From positions 403,671 through 467,670 of the forward strand of contig CAMLGZ010000001.1 of the NCBI GenBank assembly GCA_946479745.1: 64,000 bases of DNA, in the 5' to 3' direction. The notes beneath the pieces are model-generated. The model was not told the DNA's origin and did not search any database. It was given only the letters and a program-made list of their open reading frames with translations. The position numbers and the translations under genes were made by a program. Within the stretch, counting starts at the first letter, position 1. Each line of letters starts with the position of its first letter. This DNA comes from an uncultured Pseudoxanthomonas sp. GTDB lineage: Bacteria; Pseudomonadota; Gammaproteobacteria; Xanthomonadales; Xanthomonadaceae. Positions 1 to 9,574 of the stretch are shown here, in pieces.

Positions 1-41
1 TTGAACGCCGAACGGCAAAGGCAACGGCAAGATCAAGATGG

Positions 42-61
42 ATCCCAGCGTTCGCTGGGAT
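42..61. repeat. Short palindromic intergenic repeat downstream of purF
   Basis: Arms ATCCCAGCG and CGCTGGGAT (42-50 and 53-61) form a 9-bp stem with a 2-base loop, followed by GACGG. The layout matches the longer inverted repeat at 40781-40923, whose arms also end in GGGATGACGG. It lies 40 bases past the purF stop codon and could act as a transcript end. Its assignment to a repeat family is inference. Confidence 0.6.
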
Positions 62-101
62 GACGGAACGAGGGGAGATCGCTGGAGTAACGCCGGAAAC
101 G

Positions 102-1574
102 TCACGACACCCGACGCTTGCGCTTTGCTTCGTCCGAACGCAACGACTCGATGCGCTCGAAGTAACCGGGCTCTATGCCGGTCACGTAATCGCCATTGAA
201 ACAGGACGAATCGAAGCGCTGCAGGTCCTGATTACCTTCGCGCACCGAGGCTTCCAGGTCTTCCAGGTCCTGGTAGATCAGCCAGTCGCAGCCCAGGAAT
301 TTCTCGATGTCCTCGATGCTGCGTTCGTTGGCCACCAGCTCGTCCACCGCCGGCATGTCGATGCCGTAGATGTTGGGGAATCGCACCGGCGGCGCGGCCG
401 AAGCCAGATACACCTTGCGCGCGCCAGCATCGCGGGCCATCTGCACGATCTGCTGGCTGGTGGTGCCGCGCACGATCGAGTCGTCCACCAGCAGCACCAC
501 GCGGTTGCGGAATTCCAGCGGAATGGGATTGAGCTTGCGGCGCACCGACTTAACCCGCTCGCCCTGCCCCGGCATGATGAAGGTGCGGCCTACGTAGCGG
601 TTCTTGATGAAGCCTTCGCGGTATTTCACGCCCAGCACGTTGGAGATTTCCAGCGCCGCATCGCGCGAGGTATCGGGAATGGGAATGATGGTGTCGATGC
701 CGTGGTCCGGGCGCAGGCGCAGGATCTTCTCGCCCAGCTTCACGCCCATGCGCATGCGCGCCTTATGCACGGAGACATTGTCGATCATCGAATCGGGACG
801 CGCGAAGTACACGTACTCGAAGATGCAGGGCGCATGCTCCTGCGGCTCGGCGCAGATTTCCGCGAACAGCTCGCCACGCGCGGTAATGACGATGGCCTCG
901 CCCGGCTGCACGTCGCGCACGCGCTGGAAACCCAGTATGTCCAGCGCGGCCGATTCGGAAGCAACAATGTATTCGTCATTGCCTTCGTTGTGCTCGCGCT
1001 TGCCCAGCACCAGCGGACGGATGCCGTGCGGGTCGCGGAAAGCGACCAGGCCCAGGCCCAGCACCACGCTGACCACCGCGTAGCCGCCCTTGACCCGGCG
1101 GTGCACGCCAGCGACGGCGCGGATCGCGGTTTCCGGCGAAAGCGTGCGCTGGCGGTCGAGTTCGTGCGCGAACACGTTCAGCAACACCTCGCTGTCCGAA
1201 TCGGTGTTGATGTTGCGGCGGTCCTCGGCGAACACGTCCTGGCGCAGGGCGTCGGTATTGATCAGGTTGCCGTTGTGCGCCAGGGCGATGCCGTACGGCG
1301 AATTCACGTAGAACGGCTGCGCTTCGTCCAGGCCTTCGGAACCGGCGGTCGGATAGCGGCAGTGGGCGATGCCCACGCGTCCTTCCAGCGTGCTCATCGC
1401 CTTGGGGTTGAACACGTCGCGCACCAGTCCGTTGTCCTTGTGCACGCGCAGGCGCGTGCCGTCGGCGGTGGCGATGCCGGCCGCGTCCTGCCCGCGATGC
1501 TGCAGGACGGTCAGCCCGTCATAAAGCTGCCCCGCAACGTTCTGGTTGCCGACGATTCCGACGATGCCGCACAT
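102..1574 (-). CDS. purF: Amidophosphoribosyltransferase PurF
   Basis: This 490-residue cytoplasmic enzyme makes 5-phosphoribosylamine from PRPP and glutamine, the first committed step of purine synthesis. The protein begins MCGIVGIVG, which places the nucleophilic Cys of the class II glutamine amidotransferase domain at position 2, and this fixes the start codon. The N-terminal half carries the amidotransferase signatures ([10 protein letters not shown] near 26-35, NGNL at 101-104). The C-terminal half is a type I phosphoribosyltransferase with the PRPP loop [14 protein letters not shown] at 359-372. Length is close to the usual 500 residues. It follows cvpA by 20 bases on the same strand, as in the enterobacterial dedD-cvpA-purF arrangement, so co-transcription is likely. 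Confidence 0.97.
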   Translation of the reverse strand: MCGIVGIVGNQNVAGQLYDGLTVLQHRGQDAAGIATADGTRLRVHKDNGLVRDVFNPKAMSTLEGRVGIAHCRYPTAGSEGLDEAQPFYVNSPYGIALAHNGNLINTDALRQDVFAEDRRNINTDSDSEVLLNVFAHELDRQRTLSPETAIRAVAGVHRRVKGGYAVVSVVLGLGLVAFRDPHGIRPLVLGKREHNEGNDEYIVASESAALDILGFQRVRDVQPGEAIVITARGELFAEICAEPQEHAPCIFEYVYFARPDSMIDNVSVHKARMRMGVKLGEKILRLRPDHGIDTIIPIPDTSRDAALEISNVLGVKYREGFIKNRYVGRTFIMPGQGERVKSVRRKLNPIPLEFRNRVVLLVDDSIVRGTTSQQIVQMARDAGARKVYLASAAPPVRFPNIYGIDMPAVDELVANERSIEDIEKFLGCDWLIYQDLEDLEASVREGNQDLQRFDSSCFNGDYVTGIEPGYFERIESLRSDEAKRKRRVS

Positions 1575-1594
1575 GGTTTGCGTACTCCGCTTGC

Positions 1595-2356
1595 TTATTG
1601 CGAATTGGGCCGTTTCTGGCCGGTGGGACGTTTCGATGATTCGAGGTTGGCGGGTTCGTCCGCCGGGTCCTGCCCGCTCGCTTCGATGTTCGCGGGTTCC
1701 TGCCCGCCGGCCTCGATATTCGCCGGATCCTTGCCCGCCGGGACGCTTTCCACCGCCTGCCGCTGCGACACGCCACCTTTGGCGGTGTCGATGACTTGCT
1801 GAACGACACCGTCCAGCAAGGGTCCGGACAATGCATCCGGGGCGCCATTATCGCCTGAGCGGAGGGCATTGCGAAAATCCATTTCCGGAACGGACCAGTT
1901 CGGCAGCTTGGAGCGCATCCAGCCCGCAGTGGGCAGCAATACCGGCAGAGCGCTGGACTGGTTCCAGGAAGCTTCGCGCGGCAAGGGCGTGAAGCCCATC
2001 AGCAAGACCAGAATGCAAGCCAGGAAAGCCCCGCGCAGCAAGCCCAGACCTGCGCCCAGCATGCGGTCCACGCCCGACAGGCCGACCGAACGGACCATCG
2101 ATTTGGCCAGGGCACCGACCAGCGCTACCGCCACCATGACCACCACGAAACTCAGCGCGTAGCCGCCGAACAATTCGGTCATAGTCGGTTTGCCGCCGCC
2201 ATCGGACAGCCATGAGGCGGTCTCCCCGCCGAATTCGAAAGTGACCCAGCCGGCCAGCAACCAAGCGACCGTCGACGCCAGCGTGCCCACCAACCCTCGG
2301 ATCAGGCCGAGCAAAGCCGACCCGCCGATGATGATCAGTAGCACCAAGTCGATCAT
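1595..2356 (-). CDS. cvpA: CvpA family inner-membrane protein with a repetitive C-terminal tail
   Basis: The first 125 or so residues contain four hydrophobic segments (about 3-20, 25-42, 65-85 and 103-122), as in CvpA, a membrane protein needed for colicin V production whose molecular role is poorly defined. It sits directly upstream of purF as in many gammaproteobacteria. The protein is 253 residues, longer than the usual 160-190. The extra part is a hydrophilic, probably disordered tail holding near-repeats of about ten residues ([30 protein letters not shown]) at 207-236. The tail would be periplasmic or cytoplasmic depending on topology, which cannot be settled here. Confidence 0.88.
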   Translation of the reverse strand: MIDLVLLIIIGGSALLGLIRGLVGTLASTVAWLLAGWVTFEFGGETASWLSDGGGKPTMTELFGGYALSFVVVMVAVALVGALAKSMVRSVGLSGVDRMLGAGLGLLRGAFLACILVLLMGFTPLPREASWNQSSALPVLLPTAGWMRSKLPNWSVPEMDFRNALRSGDNGAPDALSGPLLDGVVQQVIDTAKGGVSQRQAVESVPAGKDPANIEAGGQEPANIEASGQDPADEPANLESSKRPTGQKRPNSQ

Positions 2357-2425
2357 CGAGACGAATATCCCCTGTTTGCTGCTAGTCGGCCTTTCATCCC
2401 TGTGCCCCGATCGCGTGTCAGGCGA

Positions 2426-3442
2426 TCACGGATGCGGGCGGACCATACCGTTGATACCCACCTTGGCAGCGACCTGCGCCTTCAGCTTGTCGGCATCGGC
2501 GCGGCTGGCGACCGGGCCTACGCGCACCCGGCTCAACGTGCCTTTGTCGGTCTTGACCTGTTCGACGAACGCGCTGAACCCGCCGGCGCGCAGTTTGTCG
2601 CGCAGGGCATTGGCGTCGGCAGCACTGGAGAAGGCACCGAGCTGCACGGCGAAACCTACGTTGGAAGCCGCCGGCTTGGGAGATTCAACCGGCTTGGCCA
2701 CCGGCTCCGCGGGCTTGGGCGCGACGGCCGCCGGTTTCGGCGCCGTGGCCACTGGCTTGGGCGCTGCCGCGGGCGGGGTCTGTGCGGGTTTGGGCGATTC
2801 GGGCGAGGCCTGCGTGGTCACCGACGGCGGTGCGGTCGCGGCCAACGGCACCGAAGTCGATGCGGACGCTGCCGCAGGGGCGGCATCCAGCGTCACCACT
2901 TGCGCTTTCACGTCGCTGCGCACCTGCGAAGCCTGCAAGCGCACGGCTTCGGCATCGGAGCGCTCGGCGTAAGGCCCGATACGCACGCGATAGGCGGTTT
3001 TGCCGTTGATGGTGGTGGGCTCACGGAAAGCCGGAAGCGAGGACTGCTTGAGGCGCGAGATAACCGCGTCGGCGTCGGCCGGAGTGGCATAAGCGCCGAA
3101 ATTGACTGCGTAGTTGCCGCCTGCGGTGCTGGCCGGCAGCATGGCGCCCGCTGTTGCGGCGGCTGGGGCAGTGCCGAGCGGAACGGCTTCGCTTGCGGTT
3201 GCAGGCGCGGCGGCCGGCTTCTCATCCAAGCCCACTACGCCGCCCGCCGGGGCATTGCCGGGAGTTACCAAGGGAAGCTCGCGGGTTTCGTATTGCCCGC
3301 CTGGCGCAGCCGGTACGTCCAGCGGCACATCCGATACGCCGCTGTCGGGTGCGGGGCCCTTGATCAGCATCGGCAGGAAGATCACCGCCAAGGCCACCAG
3401 GACGACGGCGCCGATCAGGCGTTGTTTGAGGGCGGTATCCAT
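2426..3442 (-). CDS. dedD: DedD-like SPOR-domain membrane protein
   Basis: This 338-residue protein has a short cytoplasmic N-terminus, one membrane segment (RLIGAVVLVALAVIFLPML) and a periplasmic part. That part contains two SPOR-like modules, one starting at NYAVNFGAYATPADAD and one at the C-terminus starting at GFAVQLGAFSSAADAN. They are separated by an Ala/Pro/Lys-rich linker. SPOR domains bind denuded peptidoglycan at division septa, and DedD of E. coli is such a division protein. The position between folC and cvpA matches E. coli dedD. The chosen start is ATG at 3442, MDTALKQRL; an in-frame TTG four codons upstream is less likely. Two SPOR modules instead of one is unusual for DedD. Confidence 0.85.
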   Translation of the reverse strand: MDTALKQRLIGAVVLVALAVIFLPMLIKGPAPDSGVSDVPLDVPAAPGGQYETRELPLVTPGNAPAGGVVGLDEKPAAAPATASEAVPLGTAPAAATAGAMLPASTAGGNYAVNFGAYATPADADAVISRLKQSSLPAFREPTTINGKTAYRVRIGPYAERSDAEAVRLQASQVRSDVKAQVVTLDAAPAAASASTSVPLAATAPPSVTTQASPESPKPAQTPPAAAPKPVATAPKPAAVAPKPAEPVAKPVESPKPAASNVGFAVQLGAFSSAADANALRDKLRAGGFSAFVEQVKTDKGTLSRVRVGPVASRADADKLKAQVAAKVGINGMVRPHP

Positions 3443-3510
3443 GCGGGCTCGCAAAACGACGCGGCGGGAATGCCGTGCGAATTATACGGTGCCGCGAAAC
3501 GCCTTCCCCA

Positions 3511-4935
3511 TCATTGACCTGAATGCAGGATCGCCAACGCTTCAGCGACGGTGTGGAAAGAGCCGAACACAAGTATCCGATCTTGCGCATGCGCCTGCGC
3601 CCGAGCTGCCTGCAAGGCAGCATGCACGTCGGCGTGGCGCGAGCCCGCGGCTGCAGCGCCGCTGACCTTCGACGCCAGCTCATCCACCGATTGCCCGCGC
3701 GCGGCCACGTTTTCCAGGCCGGCGAGAAACCAATCCGAGACTTCGTCCTCAAGCGCGTCAACCACGCCCTGCACGTCCTTGTCGGCCAGGGCAGCGAACA
3801 CCGCGAGTGTGCGTCCAGACACAGGTTCGGCCCGCAACCAAGCCGATAGTTCACGCGCGGCTTGCGGGTTGTGGCCCACGTCCACGATCACCGGCGTGTC
3901 ACGCAGGTCGAAGCGCTGCAATCTTCCCGGAAGCGTCGCCGACGCCACGCCTGCGACGAATGCGGACGTCGGCAGCTCGATATCCAGCGCGCGCAATGCC
4001 GCGATGGCGGTCGCCGCGTTGGCGCGCTGCACCGGGGCGCTGAGCCTCGGATTCGGCAGTTCGATCTCGAAACCGGCATCGCGCCAGCGCCAGTGAGACT
4101 CATCCACCGGTTCGTGGATGAAATCGCTGCCCAGCCGCACCGCGTTGGCGCCGATGGCATAAGCGTGGCGCAGCACGCTGGAAGGAGAATCTCTTTCACC
4201 CAGCACCAGCGGTTTCCATGCGCGGGCGATGCCGGCTTTTTCGAAGCCAATGCTTTCGCGGTCGTTGCCCAGCCAGTCGATGTGGTCGATGTCGACGGTG
4301 GTGATGACGGCGACGTCCGGGTCGACGATGTTGACTGCATCGAGGCGGCCGCCGAGGCCGACTTCAAGTACAGCCAAGTCGAGATCGGACTGCTGGAACA
4401 GCCATAGTGCGGCGAGTGTTCCGAATTCGAAGTAAGTGAGCGGCACGCTTGAGCCCTCCCCTTCAAGGGGAGGGTTGGGTGGGGATGGTTTTTGTCCGAC
4501 ATCTGGGGAATCCCCACTCCGCCGTACCCTCACTCCAACCCCTCTCCCGGTGGAAGAGGGGCCCAAGCGCGCGGCCTCTGCCGCCTCGAATGCTGCGACC
4601 AATTCTTCATCGCTCGCTTCACGCCCATCGATACGTACACGTTCGTTGTAGCGCAACAGATGCGGTGAAGTGTAGGTGCCGACTTTCAGTCCCGCCGCGC
4701 GGGCGATGGCTTCGATGAAGGCGACAGTAGAGCCTTTACCGTTGGTGCCGCCGACGGTGATGACGTGCGTCGCGGGCTTGTCGATGGAAAGGTGAGCTGC
4801 CACCTCATGCATGCGATCCAGGCCAAGCTCGATGGCTTCCGGATGCTGCCGCTCGATATAGTCGAGCCATTCGCGAAGTGATTGCATGCCGGAAACGATC
4901 AGGGTCGCCTTGGTGTGGGAGGGGTCGAGCCGCAT
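3511..4935 (-). CDS. folC: Bifunctional dihydrofolate/folylpolyglutamate synthase FolC with in-frame repeat insertion
   Basis: FolC adds glutamate to dihydropteroate and to reduced folates using ATP. The Mur-ligase-type P-loop is visible as VGGTNGKGST near residues 61-70, followed by YTSPHLLRYNERVRI and, further on, FEFGTLAALWLF and the GLGGRLDA motif. The 474 residues exceed the usual 420-440. The excess is a Gly/Arg/Pro/Ser-rich stretch at about residues 125-163 (nucleotides 4447-4563) that is the translation of an intergenic-type palindromic repeat. The start at 4935 has a good GAGG ribosome site. A start at 4887 (MQSLREWL) fits family alignment better and would avoid the 37-base overlap with the gene upstream. 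Confidence 0.93.
   Translation of the reverse strand: MRLDPSHTKATLIVSGMQSLREWLDYIERQHPEAIELGLDRMHEVAAHLSIDKPATHVITVGGTNGKGSTVAFIEAIARAAGLKVGTYTSPHLLRYNERVRIDGREASDEELVAAFEAAEAARLGPSSTGRGVGVRVRRSGDSPDVGQKPSPPNPPLEGEGSSVPLTYFEFGTLAALWLFQQSDLDLAVLEVGLGGRLDAVNIVDPDVAVITTVDIDHIDWLGNDRESIGFEKAGIARAWKPLVLGERDSPSSVLRHAYAIGANAVRLGSDFIHEPVDESHWRWRDAGFEIELPNPRLSAPVQRANAATAIAALRALDIELPTSAFVAGVASATLPGRLQRFDLRDTPVIVDVGHNPQAARELSAWLRAEPVSGRTLAVFAALADKDVQGVVDALEDEVSDWFLAGLENVAARGQSVDELASKVSGAAAAGSRHADVHAALQAARAQAHAQDRILVFGSFHTVAEALAILHSGQ
4454..4561. repeat. Palindromic repeat copy inside folC
   Basis: The element contains a 10-bp inverted repeat with CCCTCCCCTT at 4454-4463 and AAGGGGAGGG at 4465-4474. At 4519-4561 there is a 43-bp block that, read on the other strand, matches the prpB-prpC spacer repeat at 38381-38423 in 41 of 43 positions by direct comparison. 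It is read through in frame by folC, so it is an insertion into a coding region that kept a multiple of three. Confidence 0.85.
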
Positions 4936-5321
4936 CTGGCTGCCTCACAGGAGCTTGCAGGAATCTCCGGCCCGGCAGGATCGAAGCGGATCGTGACTGC
5001 GCTGACACCTTCAGATGTTTCCAGCCCGATTCTCCGTGGGCAAAACTGCCACTGTCTGACTGCTATTTCCGCGGCCCTGTCCAGGGCGCGCAAGCCTGAT
5101 GATGCGACGACCTCGACCTGAGTAGTTTTTCCATCTGCCGCAATGCTTACTTGCATTCCGACTTCTCCGCCTTTGCCCGTGTCATACAGCCGACGCGGGT
5201 AAAGAGGCGAAGGGCCACACTTATAAGTGATATCGACCGAAGCAGGGAGATTCTCAGCCATGACTTCCCCAGGCGCCGTCATTGCCATTCCGGTCACCAA
5301 CAAGGCCAGGGACTTCTGCAT
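4899..5321 (-). CDS. Small secreted TonB C-terminal-domain protein
   Basis: The 140-residue product starts with a signal-peptide-like segment (MQKSLALLVTGMAMTAPGEVMA). It then shows a TonB-family C-terminal fold pattern: PLYPRRLYDTGKGGEVGMQV, the VSIAADGKTTQVEVVASSGL strand region, and a following AVRQWQFCP helix-strand, typical of TonB-box partner domains. It lacks the long Pro-rich linker and the true membrane anchor of a full TonB, so it is probably a periplasmic protein of unknown role. The start at 5321 has AAAAAGG at a suitable distance; an ATG at 5354 is also possible. It lies just after the phosphatase gene and just before folC on the same strand. Confidence 0.72.
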   Translation of the reverse strand: MQKSLALLVTGMAMTAPGEVMAENLPASVDITYKCGPSPLYPRRLYDTGKGGEVGMQVSIAADGKTTQVEVVASSGLRALDRAAEIAVRQWQFCPRRIGLETSEGVSAVTIRFDPAGPEIPASSCEAARCGSTPPTPRRP

Positions 5322-5356
5322 GAAGGTATACCTTTTTTTGCTCGGCAAAGACATGC

Positions 5357-6001
5357 TCAGAGCGCCCGATGCACCGCTTCGCCGAAGAACGGCGTGTGGT
5401 GCGCGCAATCGTTGAGGCGGACGATTTCCAGATGCTCCACGTCCGGGCCTTCCAACAGGTTGAGCGTCGTCGGCGCCTGACGGAAGGTCCACAGTTTGGA
5501 CAAGGGCAGACCGAGGACGCGGCACAGGATCACGCGGTTGACCGCATCGTGCGCGACGACCAGCAGCGTATCGCCCTCGCCCAGGCCGTCGGCGGCGCGA
5601 GCCAGTCCCTGCCAGGAACGATCCAGCACCTGGCGCAGGGATTCGCCGCCGGGCATGAGCACGGTTTCGGGCTCTTCGCGCCAGGCGCGCAGGCGCGCTG
5701 GGTCTTTGTCGTTGATTTCGCTGGCCAGCAAGCCTTCCCATTCGCCGTGCGCAATTTCCTGCAGGTCGGGATCCAGGGCGAGCATCGGCACGCGCGCTTC
5801 GCCCAGGGCCAGTTCGGCGGTGCGGCGCGCGCGCGACAGCGGCGAGGCCACCGCCCTGGCGATGTCCACATCGGCCAGACGCACACCCAGCGCGGCGGCC
5901 TGCGACTCGCCCATGGGCGATAACGGGATATCGATCTGGCCTTGGTAGCGGCCTTCGGCGTTCCACGGCGTTTCGCCGTGACGGGCAAGCAGGATGCGCA
6001 T
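5357..6001 (-). CDS. Histidine phosphatase family protein (phosphoglycerate-mutase-like)
   Basis: The 214-residue protein belongs to the histidine phosphatase superfamily. The catalytic motif LARHGETPWN lies at residues 5-14, a second conserved segment AHGEWEGL follows mid-protein, and the second histidine is in VVAHDAVNR. Members include cofactor-dependent phosphoglycerate mutases, alpha-ribazole phosphatase (CobC) and broad-specificity phosphatases. Sequence alone does not decide which substrate is used here. The start at 6001 (MRILLARHGE) puts the motif at the usual place near the N-terminus. An upstream in-frame extension to 6163 has no family support. It is likely co-transcribed with the TonB-domain gene that follows. 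Confidence 0.88.
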   Translation of the reverse strand: MRILLARHGETPWNAEGRYQGQIDIPLSPMGESQAAALGVRLADVDIARAVASPLSRARRTAELALGEARVPMLALDPDLQEIAHGEWEGLLASEINDKDPARLRAWREEPETVLMPGGESLRQVLDRSWQGLARAADGLGEGDTLLVVAHDAVNRVILCRVLGLPLSKLWTFRQAPTTLNLLEGPDVEHLEIVRLNDCAHHTPFFGEAVHRAL

Positions 6002-6197
6002 GCAGGAGTGGTTCCGTGGGGGAAGTAAAGCCGGGCGTTCCAAGGGTTGAAACGACGACGGGAGCGAATGATACCGCGCCGCGACAAACCCAAAGTGCCA
6101 TGACGCAAGAACGCGCCGCAGCGCGCCGACAAGCCAAAGTTCAGCTTCCGGCACTTGAGGCAACCAACCGCCATTGGCGGGACGACGCTCGTGTCAA

Positions 6198-8363
6198 TCA
6201 GCGCGCGACGCCCATTTCCTTGAGCAGCCGCGGCGCCGGATAGACCTCCTGCATGATCCAGCGCAGGTAGCGGCCATCGACGGAAATCATGCGCGTCATC
6301 TCCGGATTGAACACCCAGTTGGAACTCACCGACTCCCAATTGCCGTCGAAGGCCAGGCCGACCAGCTTGCCCTGTGCATCGAGAACCGGCGAACCGGAGT
6401 TGCCGCCGGTGATGTCCAGGTTGGACAGATAGTCCACCGGCACCGTGCCCAGGCGCTTGTCCTGCAAACCGCCATAACGCTTGGCTTTGACTGCATCGAG
6501 CAATGCCTGCGGCGCATCGAAAGGCTCCGCCCCGGTCGCCTTGGCGGCTACGCCTTCGACTGTAGTGAACGGCGTGTACTCCACTCCGTCCTTGGGCCGG
6601 TAGCCGGTGACGTTGCCGAAGGTGATGCGCAGCGAGAGGTTGGCGTCGGGATACACGAACTCGCCCTTGCTCTTGCGGTAATCGGCCACCGCCTGCAGAT
6701 AAACCGGCCGCACCAGCAAGGCTTCGCCAGCGCGTGTCTTGCGTTCCTCTTCAAGCTTGAGCAGGGCCGGCATCACCGCCACGGCATACTGGATGGCCGG
6801 ATCGCTGCTGGACTCGAAAGCCTTGCGGTCGGCCCTGAACCACTTCATGCGCTCATCGGTGCCGCCCAGCCTGGTCTTGGCGAAGCGGTCCAGCGCACGG
6901 GTGAGGTTCTGCTCTTTGCCGCCGCCCAGGAACTTGTCGATCGGGGCCACTCTCTGCGCTGCAGGCAGCTGCACGTACTGGCGAAACCAATACTGCTGCA
7001 ACTGCCGGTCCATCGCCGGCACATAGCGCCGCTCCAGCTGTTTCTGCGCGCCTTCGATGGAGGGGTAGTCGCGTTGCTGGTAACCGGCCTCGCGCTCGGC
7101 ATCGGGTTTTTCGCGTTCGATCGCAAGACGGTAAAGCTGGATCGCCGTACCCAGCATCGCAGTGTTGTTGAGTTGGCCTACTACCAGATCGCGTTCGCGC
7201 GTGGCCTTTGCCGTCTCGCCAAGTTCGATCAGCTTGTCGTGCGCCGCCAGCGCAGTGCTTCCCTGCGCGCCACGGCCACGCAGCCACACCAGCACCGCTT
7301 CTTCATCGGCATGCTTCTGCCAGGCGGCATCGATGCGCTCGAAGCCCACCAGCTGGCCTTCGTAATTCTTGCTGGTGTTGTTCCAGCCGGCCATGGTGCT
7401 GGCGTACTTCACCTGGATATCGGGATTCTTCTTGCCCGCCGCGTCCACCAAGGCGATCAGGTTCTTGTAGTGCTTGCCGATGGTCGGATACGTCCAGCTT
7501 GCGGTGTTGTCGAACTCGCTCGCCAGCGCATAGCGATTGGTAGAACCCGGATAGCCGGCCACCATCACGAAATCGCCCTCACCCAACGCTTTATCGGCGA
7601 ACTTCAACCAATGCCTGGGTCGGTAGGGCACGTTGTCGGCCGAATACGCGGCCGGCTTGCCGTCCTTGCCGACATAAGCGCGATAGAACGCGAAGTCGCC
7701 GGTGTGGCGCGGCCACATCCAATTGTCGATCTCCCCACCGTACTTGCCCACTCCGCTGGGCGGCGCGTAGGCAAGCCGGACATCCTTGATTTCCAGATTG
7801 CGGAACAGACGATAAGTGTTGCCGCCGGAAAAACTGAAGAGCCTGCAGCGAAAACCCGCTTCGGCTTCGCATTCGGCTGTGACTTTCTTGTCGAAGGTTT
7901 CCAGCGCGCGGGTCCGCGCCAGCGGATCCTCGCCGGCCGAGGCGATGGCCGCCTTGGCCTCGGCGGTGAGGTCCTTGATCGAATCCAGTACGTAGATGCG
8001 TGCGTTGGGTCCTGCACTGACTTCGTCGGCGGACGTAGCCGGGTTGAAGCCCTGCTTGATCAGATTCTTCTCGGCGGTCGAGTTCAACTGGATGGCGCCA
8101 TAGGCGCAATGGTGGTTGGTGACCACCAGGCCGCCCGGCGAAACGAAACTGGCGGTGCAGCCACCCAGCGCCACCACCGCGCCCATCGGGTCGCCGGTCA
8201 GATCCGCCAGTTGCTTGGGGCTGAGCTTGAGGCCTGCCTTTTTCAACGGCCCGGAGATTTCGGGAAGCTGTTGCGGCACCCACATGCCTTCGGCAGCCTG
8301 GGCCACTCCCGTTTGAACCGCGACGGCGGCGGCCAGCGAAACAACCAACAGGTTCAAACGCAC
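6198..8363 (-). CDS. S46 family dipeptidyl peptidase (DPP7-like), secreted
   Basis: This 721-residue serine exopeptidase of family S46 removes dipeptides from peptide N-termini in the periplasm. After the signal peptide ([19 protein letters not shown]), the chymotrypsin-like catalytic His is seen in TNHHCAYG (residue 85) and the Ser in GGNSGSP (residue 656). The Gly of FDGNWE, 18 residues after the Ser, is where DPP11 enzymes carry an Arg for acidic P1 residues; Gly suggests DPP7-type preference for bulky or hydrophobic residues. A GTG start at 8363 is chosen because AAGGA precedes it by seven bases. An ATG at 8384 would fall almost on the expected transcription start from a promoter at 8394-8399. 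Confidence 0.92.
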   Translation of the reverse strand: MRLNLLVVSLAAAVAVQTGVAQAAEGMWVPQQLPEISGPLKKAGLKLSPKQLADLTGDPMGAVVALGGCTASFVSPGGLVVTNHHCAYGAIQLNSTAEKNLIKQGFNPATSADEVSAGPNARIYVLDSIKDLTAEAKAAIASAGEDPLARTRALETFDKKVTAECEAEAGFRCRLFSFSGGNTYRLFRNLEIKDVRLAYAPPSGVGKYGGEIDNWMWPRHTGDFAFYRAYVGKDGKPAAYSADNVPYRPRHWLKFADKALGEGDFVMVAGYPGSTNRYALASEFDNTASWTYPTIGKHYKNLIALVDAAGKKNPDIQVKYASTMAGWNNTSKNYEGQLVGFERIDAAWQKHADEEAVLVWLRGRGAQGSTALAAHDKLIELGETAKATRERDLVVGQLNNTAMLGTAIQLYRLAIEREKPDAEREAGYQQRDYPSIEGAQKQLERRYVPAMDRQLQQYWFRQYVQLPAAQRVAPIDKFLGGGKEQNLTRALDRFAKTRLGGTDERMKWFRADRKAFESSSDPAIQYAVAVMPALLKLEEERKTRAGEALLVRPVYLQAVADYRKSKGEFVYPDANLSLRITFGNVTGYRPKDGVEYTPFTTVEGVAAKATGAEPFDAPQALLDAVKAKRYGGLQDKRLGTVPVDYLSNLDITGGNSGSPVLDAQGKLVGLAFDGNWESVSSNWVFNPEMTRMISVDGRYLRWIMQEVYPAPRLLKEMGVAR

Positions 8364-8393
8364 AGGCAATTCCTTGCAGATCATGGACTTCGG

Positions 8394-8399
8394 ATTGTA
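8394..8399 (-). promoter_or_regulatory. Candidate -10 box for the S46 peptidase gene
   Basis: Minus-strand TACAAT lies 31 bases upstream of the GTG start. No good -35 hexamer is visible 16-18 bases upstream, so activator help or chance cannot be excluded. Confidence 0.35.
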
Positions 8400-8469
8400 G
8401 CCAGCCCGTCCGCGGACGACTCCATGACTTATGGCAGGGAGGGCCAACGGCCGGTCATGGGCAGCGGCG

Positions 8470-8475
8470 TATAAT
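8470..8475 (+). promoter_or_regulatory. Candidate -10 box for tdh
   Basis: A perfect TATAAT lies 34 bases before the tdh ATG in the divergent spacer with the peptidase gene. The -35 region is weak, so the call rests on the -10 hexamer and its position. Confidence 0.45.
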
Positions 8476-8509
8476 TCGCGCCCTCTCTCAAGGCAGGGCC
8501 TGCACCGTC

Positions 8510-9544
8510 ATGGCGCAAACGATGAAAGCACTGGTCAAACGGGAAGCGGGCAAAGGCATCTGGATGGAACAGGTGCCCGTGCCCCAGCCCGGCCCCAACG
8601 AAGTGCTGATCAAGCTGGAGAAGACCGCAATCTGCGGCACCGACCTGCACATCTACCTGTGGGACGACTGGAGCCAGCGCACGATCAAGCCCGGCCTGGT
8701 GATCGGCCACGAGTTCGTGGGCCGCATCGTGGAGATGGGCCCGGGCGTCAGCGGCTATGCGCTGGGCCAGCGCGTTTCCGCCGAAGGCCACATCGTCTGC
8801 GGCCACTGCCGCAACTGCCGCGGCGGCCGTCCGCACCTGTGTCCGCACACGGTGGGCATCGGCGTGAACCGCGATGGCGCCTTCGCCGAATACATGGTGA
8901 TGCCGGCCAGCAACCTGTGGCCGATTCCCGATCAGATCCCCAGCGAACTGGCCGCGTTCTTCGACCCCTACGGCAACGCCGCGCACTGCGCGCTGGAGTT
9001 CGACGTGGTCGGCGAAGACGTGCTGATCACCGGCGCCGGCCCGATCGGCGTGATCGCCGCGGGCATCTGCAAGCACATCGGCGCGCGCAACGTGGTGGTC
9101 ACCGACGTCAACGACTTCCGGCTGAAGCTGGCCGCCGACATGGGCGCCACCCGCGTGGTCAACGTGGCCAAGCAATCACTGAAGGATGTGATGGCCGACC
9201 TGCATATGGAAGGTTTCGACGTGGGCCTGGAGATGAGCGGCAATCCCACCGCCTTCAACGACATGCTCGACTGCATGTACCACGGCGGCAAGATCGCGTT
9301 GCTCGGCATCCTGCCCAAGGGCGCCGGCGTGGACTGGGACCGCATCATCTTCAAGGGCCTCACCGTGCAGGGTATCTACGGCCGCAAGATGTACGAGACC
9401 TGGTACAAGATGACGCAGCTGGTGCTGGGCGGTTTTCCGCTGGGCAAGGTGCTGACCCATCAGATGCCGATCGACGATTTCCAGAAGGGCTTCGATCTGA
9501 TGGAAGCGGGTAAGGCGGGCAAGGTGGTGCTGAGCTGGAATTGA
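8510..9544 (+). CDS. tdh: L-threonine 3-dehydrogenase
   Basis: Tdh oxidises L-threonine to 2-amino-3-ketobutyrate with NAD+, feeding the Kbl reaction that yields glycine and acetyl-CoA. The 344-residue protein is a zinc-dependent medium-chain dehydrogenase. The catalytic zinc ligands are in ICGTDLHIY and GHEFVG, the structural zinc site is the four-Cys cluster [15 protein letters not shown], and the NAD-binding fold shows [11 protein letters not shown]. Length equals that of the E. coli enzyme. Unlike E. coli, where kbl and tdh are adjacent, kbl here is 6.6 kb downstream on the same strand, separated by sulfate uptake genes. Confidence 0.97.
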   Translation: MAQTMKALVKREAGKGIWMEQVPVPQPGPNEVLIKLEKTAICGTDLHIYLWDDWSQRTIKPGLVIGHEFVGRIVEMGPGVSGYALGQRVSAEGHIVCGHCRNCRGGRPHLCPHTVGIGVNRDGAFAEYMVMPASNLWPIPDQIPSELAAFFDPYGNAAHCALEFDVVGEDVLITGAGPIGVIAAGICKHIGARNVVVTDVNDFRLKLAADMGATRVVNVAKQSLKDVMADLHMEGFDVGLEMSGNPTAFNDMLDCMYHGGKIALLGILPKGAGVDWDRIIFKGLTVQGIYGRKMYETWYKMTQLVLGGFPLGKVLTHQMPIDDFQKGFDLMEAGKAGKVVLSWN

Positions 9545-9574
9545 CGCACGTTCGGCGCTCGCCGACGGCTACAA

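Noticed and set aside
60..1802. A 580-codon open frame on the plus strand opposite purF and cvpA
   Set aside because: It is the antisense shadow of two well-supported genes in GC-rich DNA, with His/Arg/Ala-rich low-complexity translation and no family match.
6174..8474. A 766-codon open frame antisense to the S46 peptidase
   Set aside because: The opposite strand has catalytic His and Ser motifs of S46. The antisense product is Arg/His/Ala-rich with no recognisable domain.
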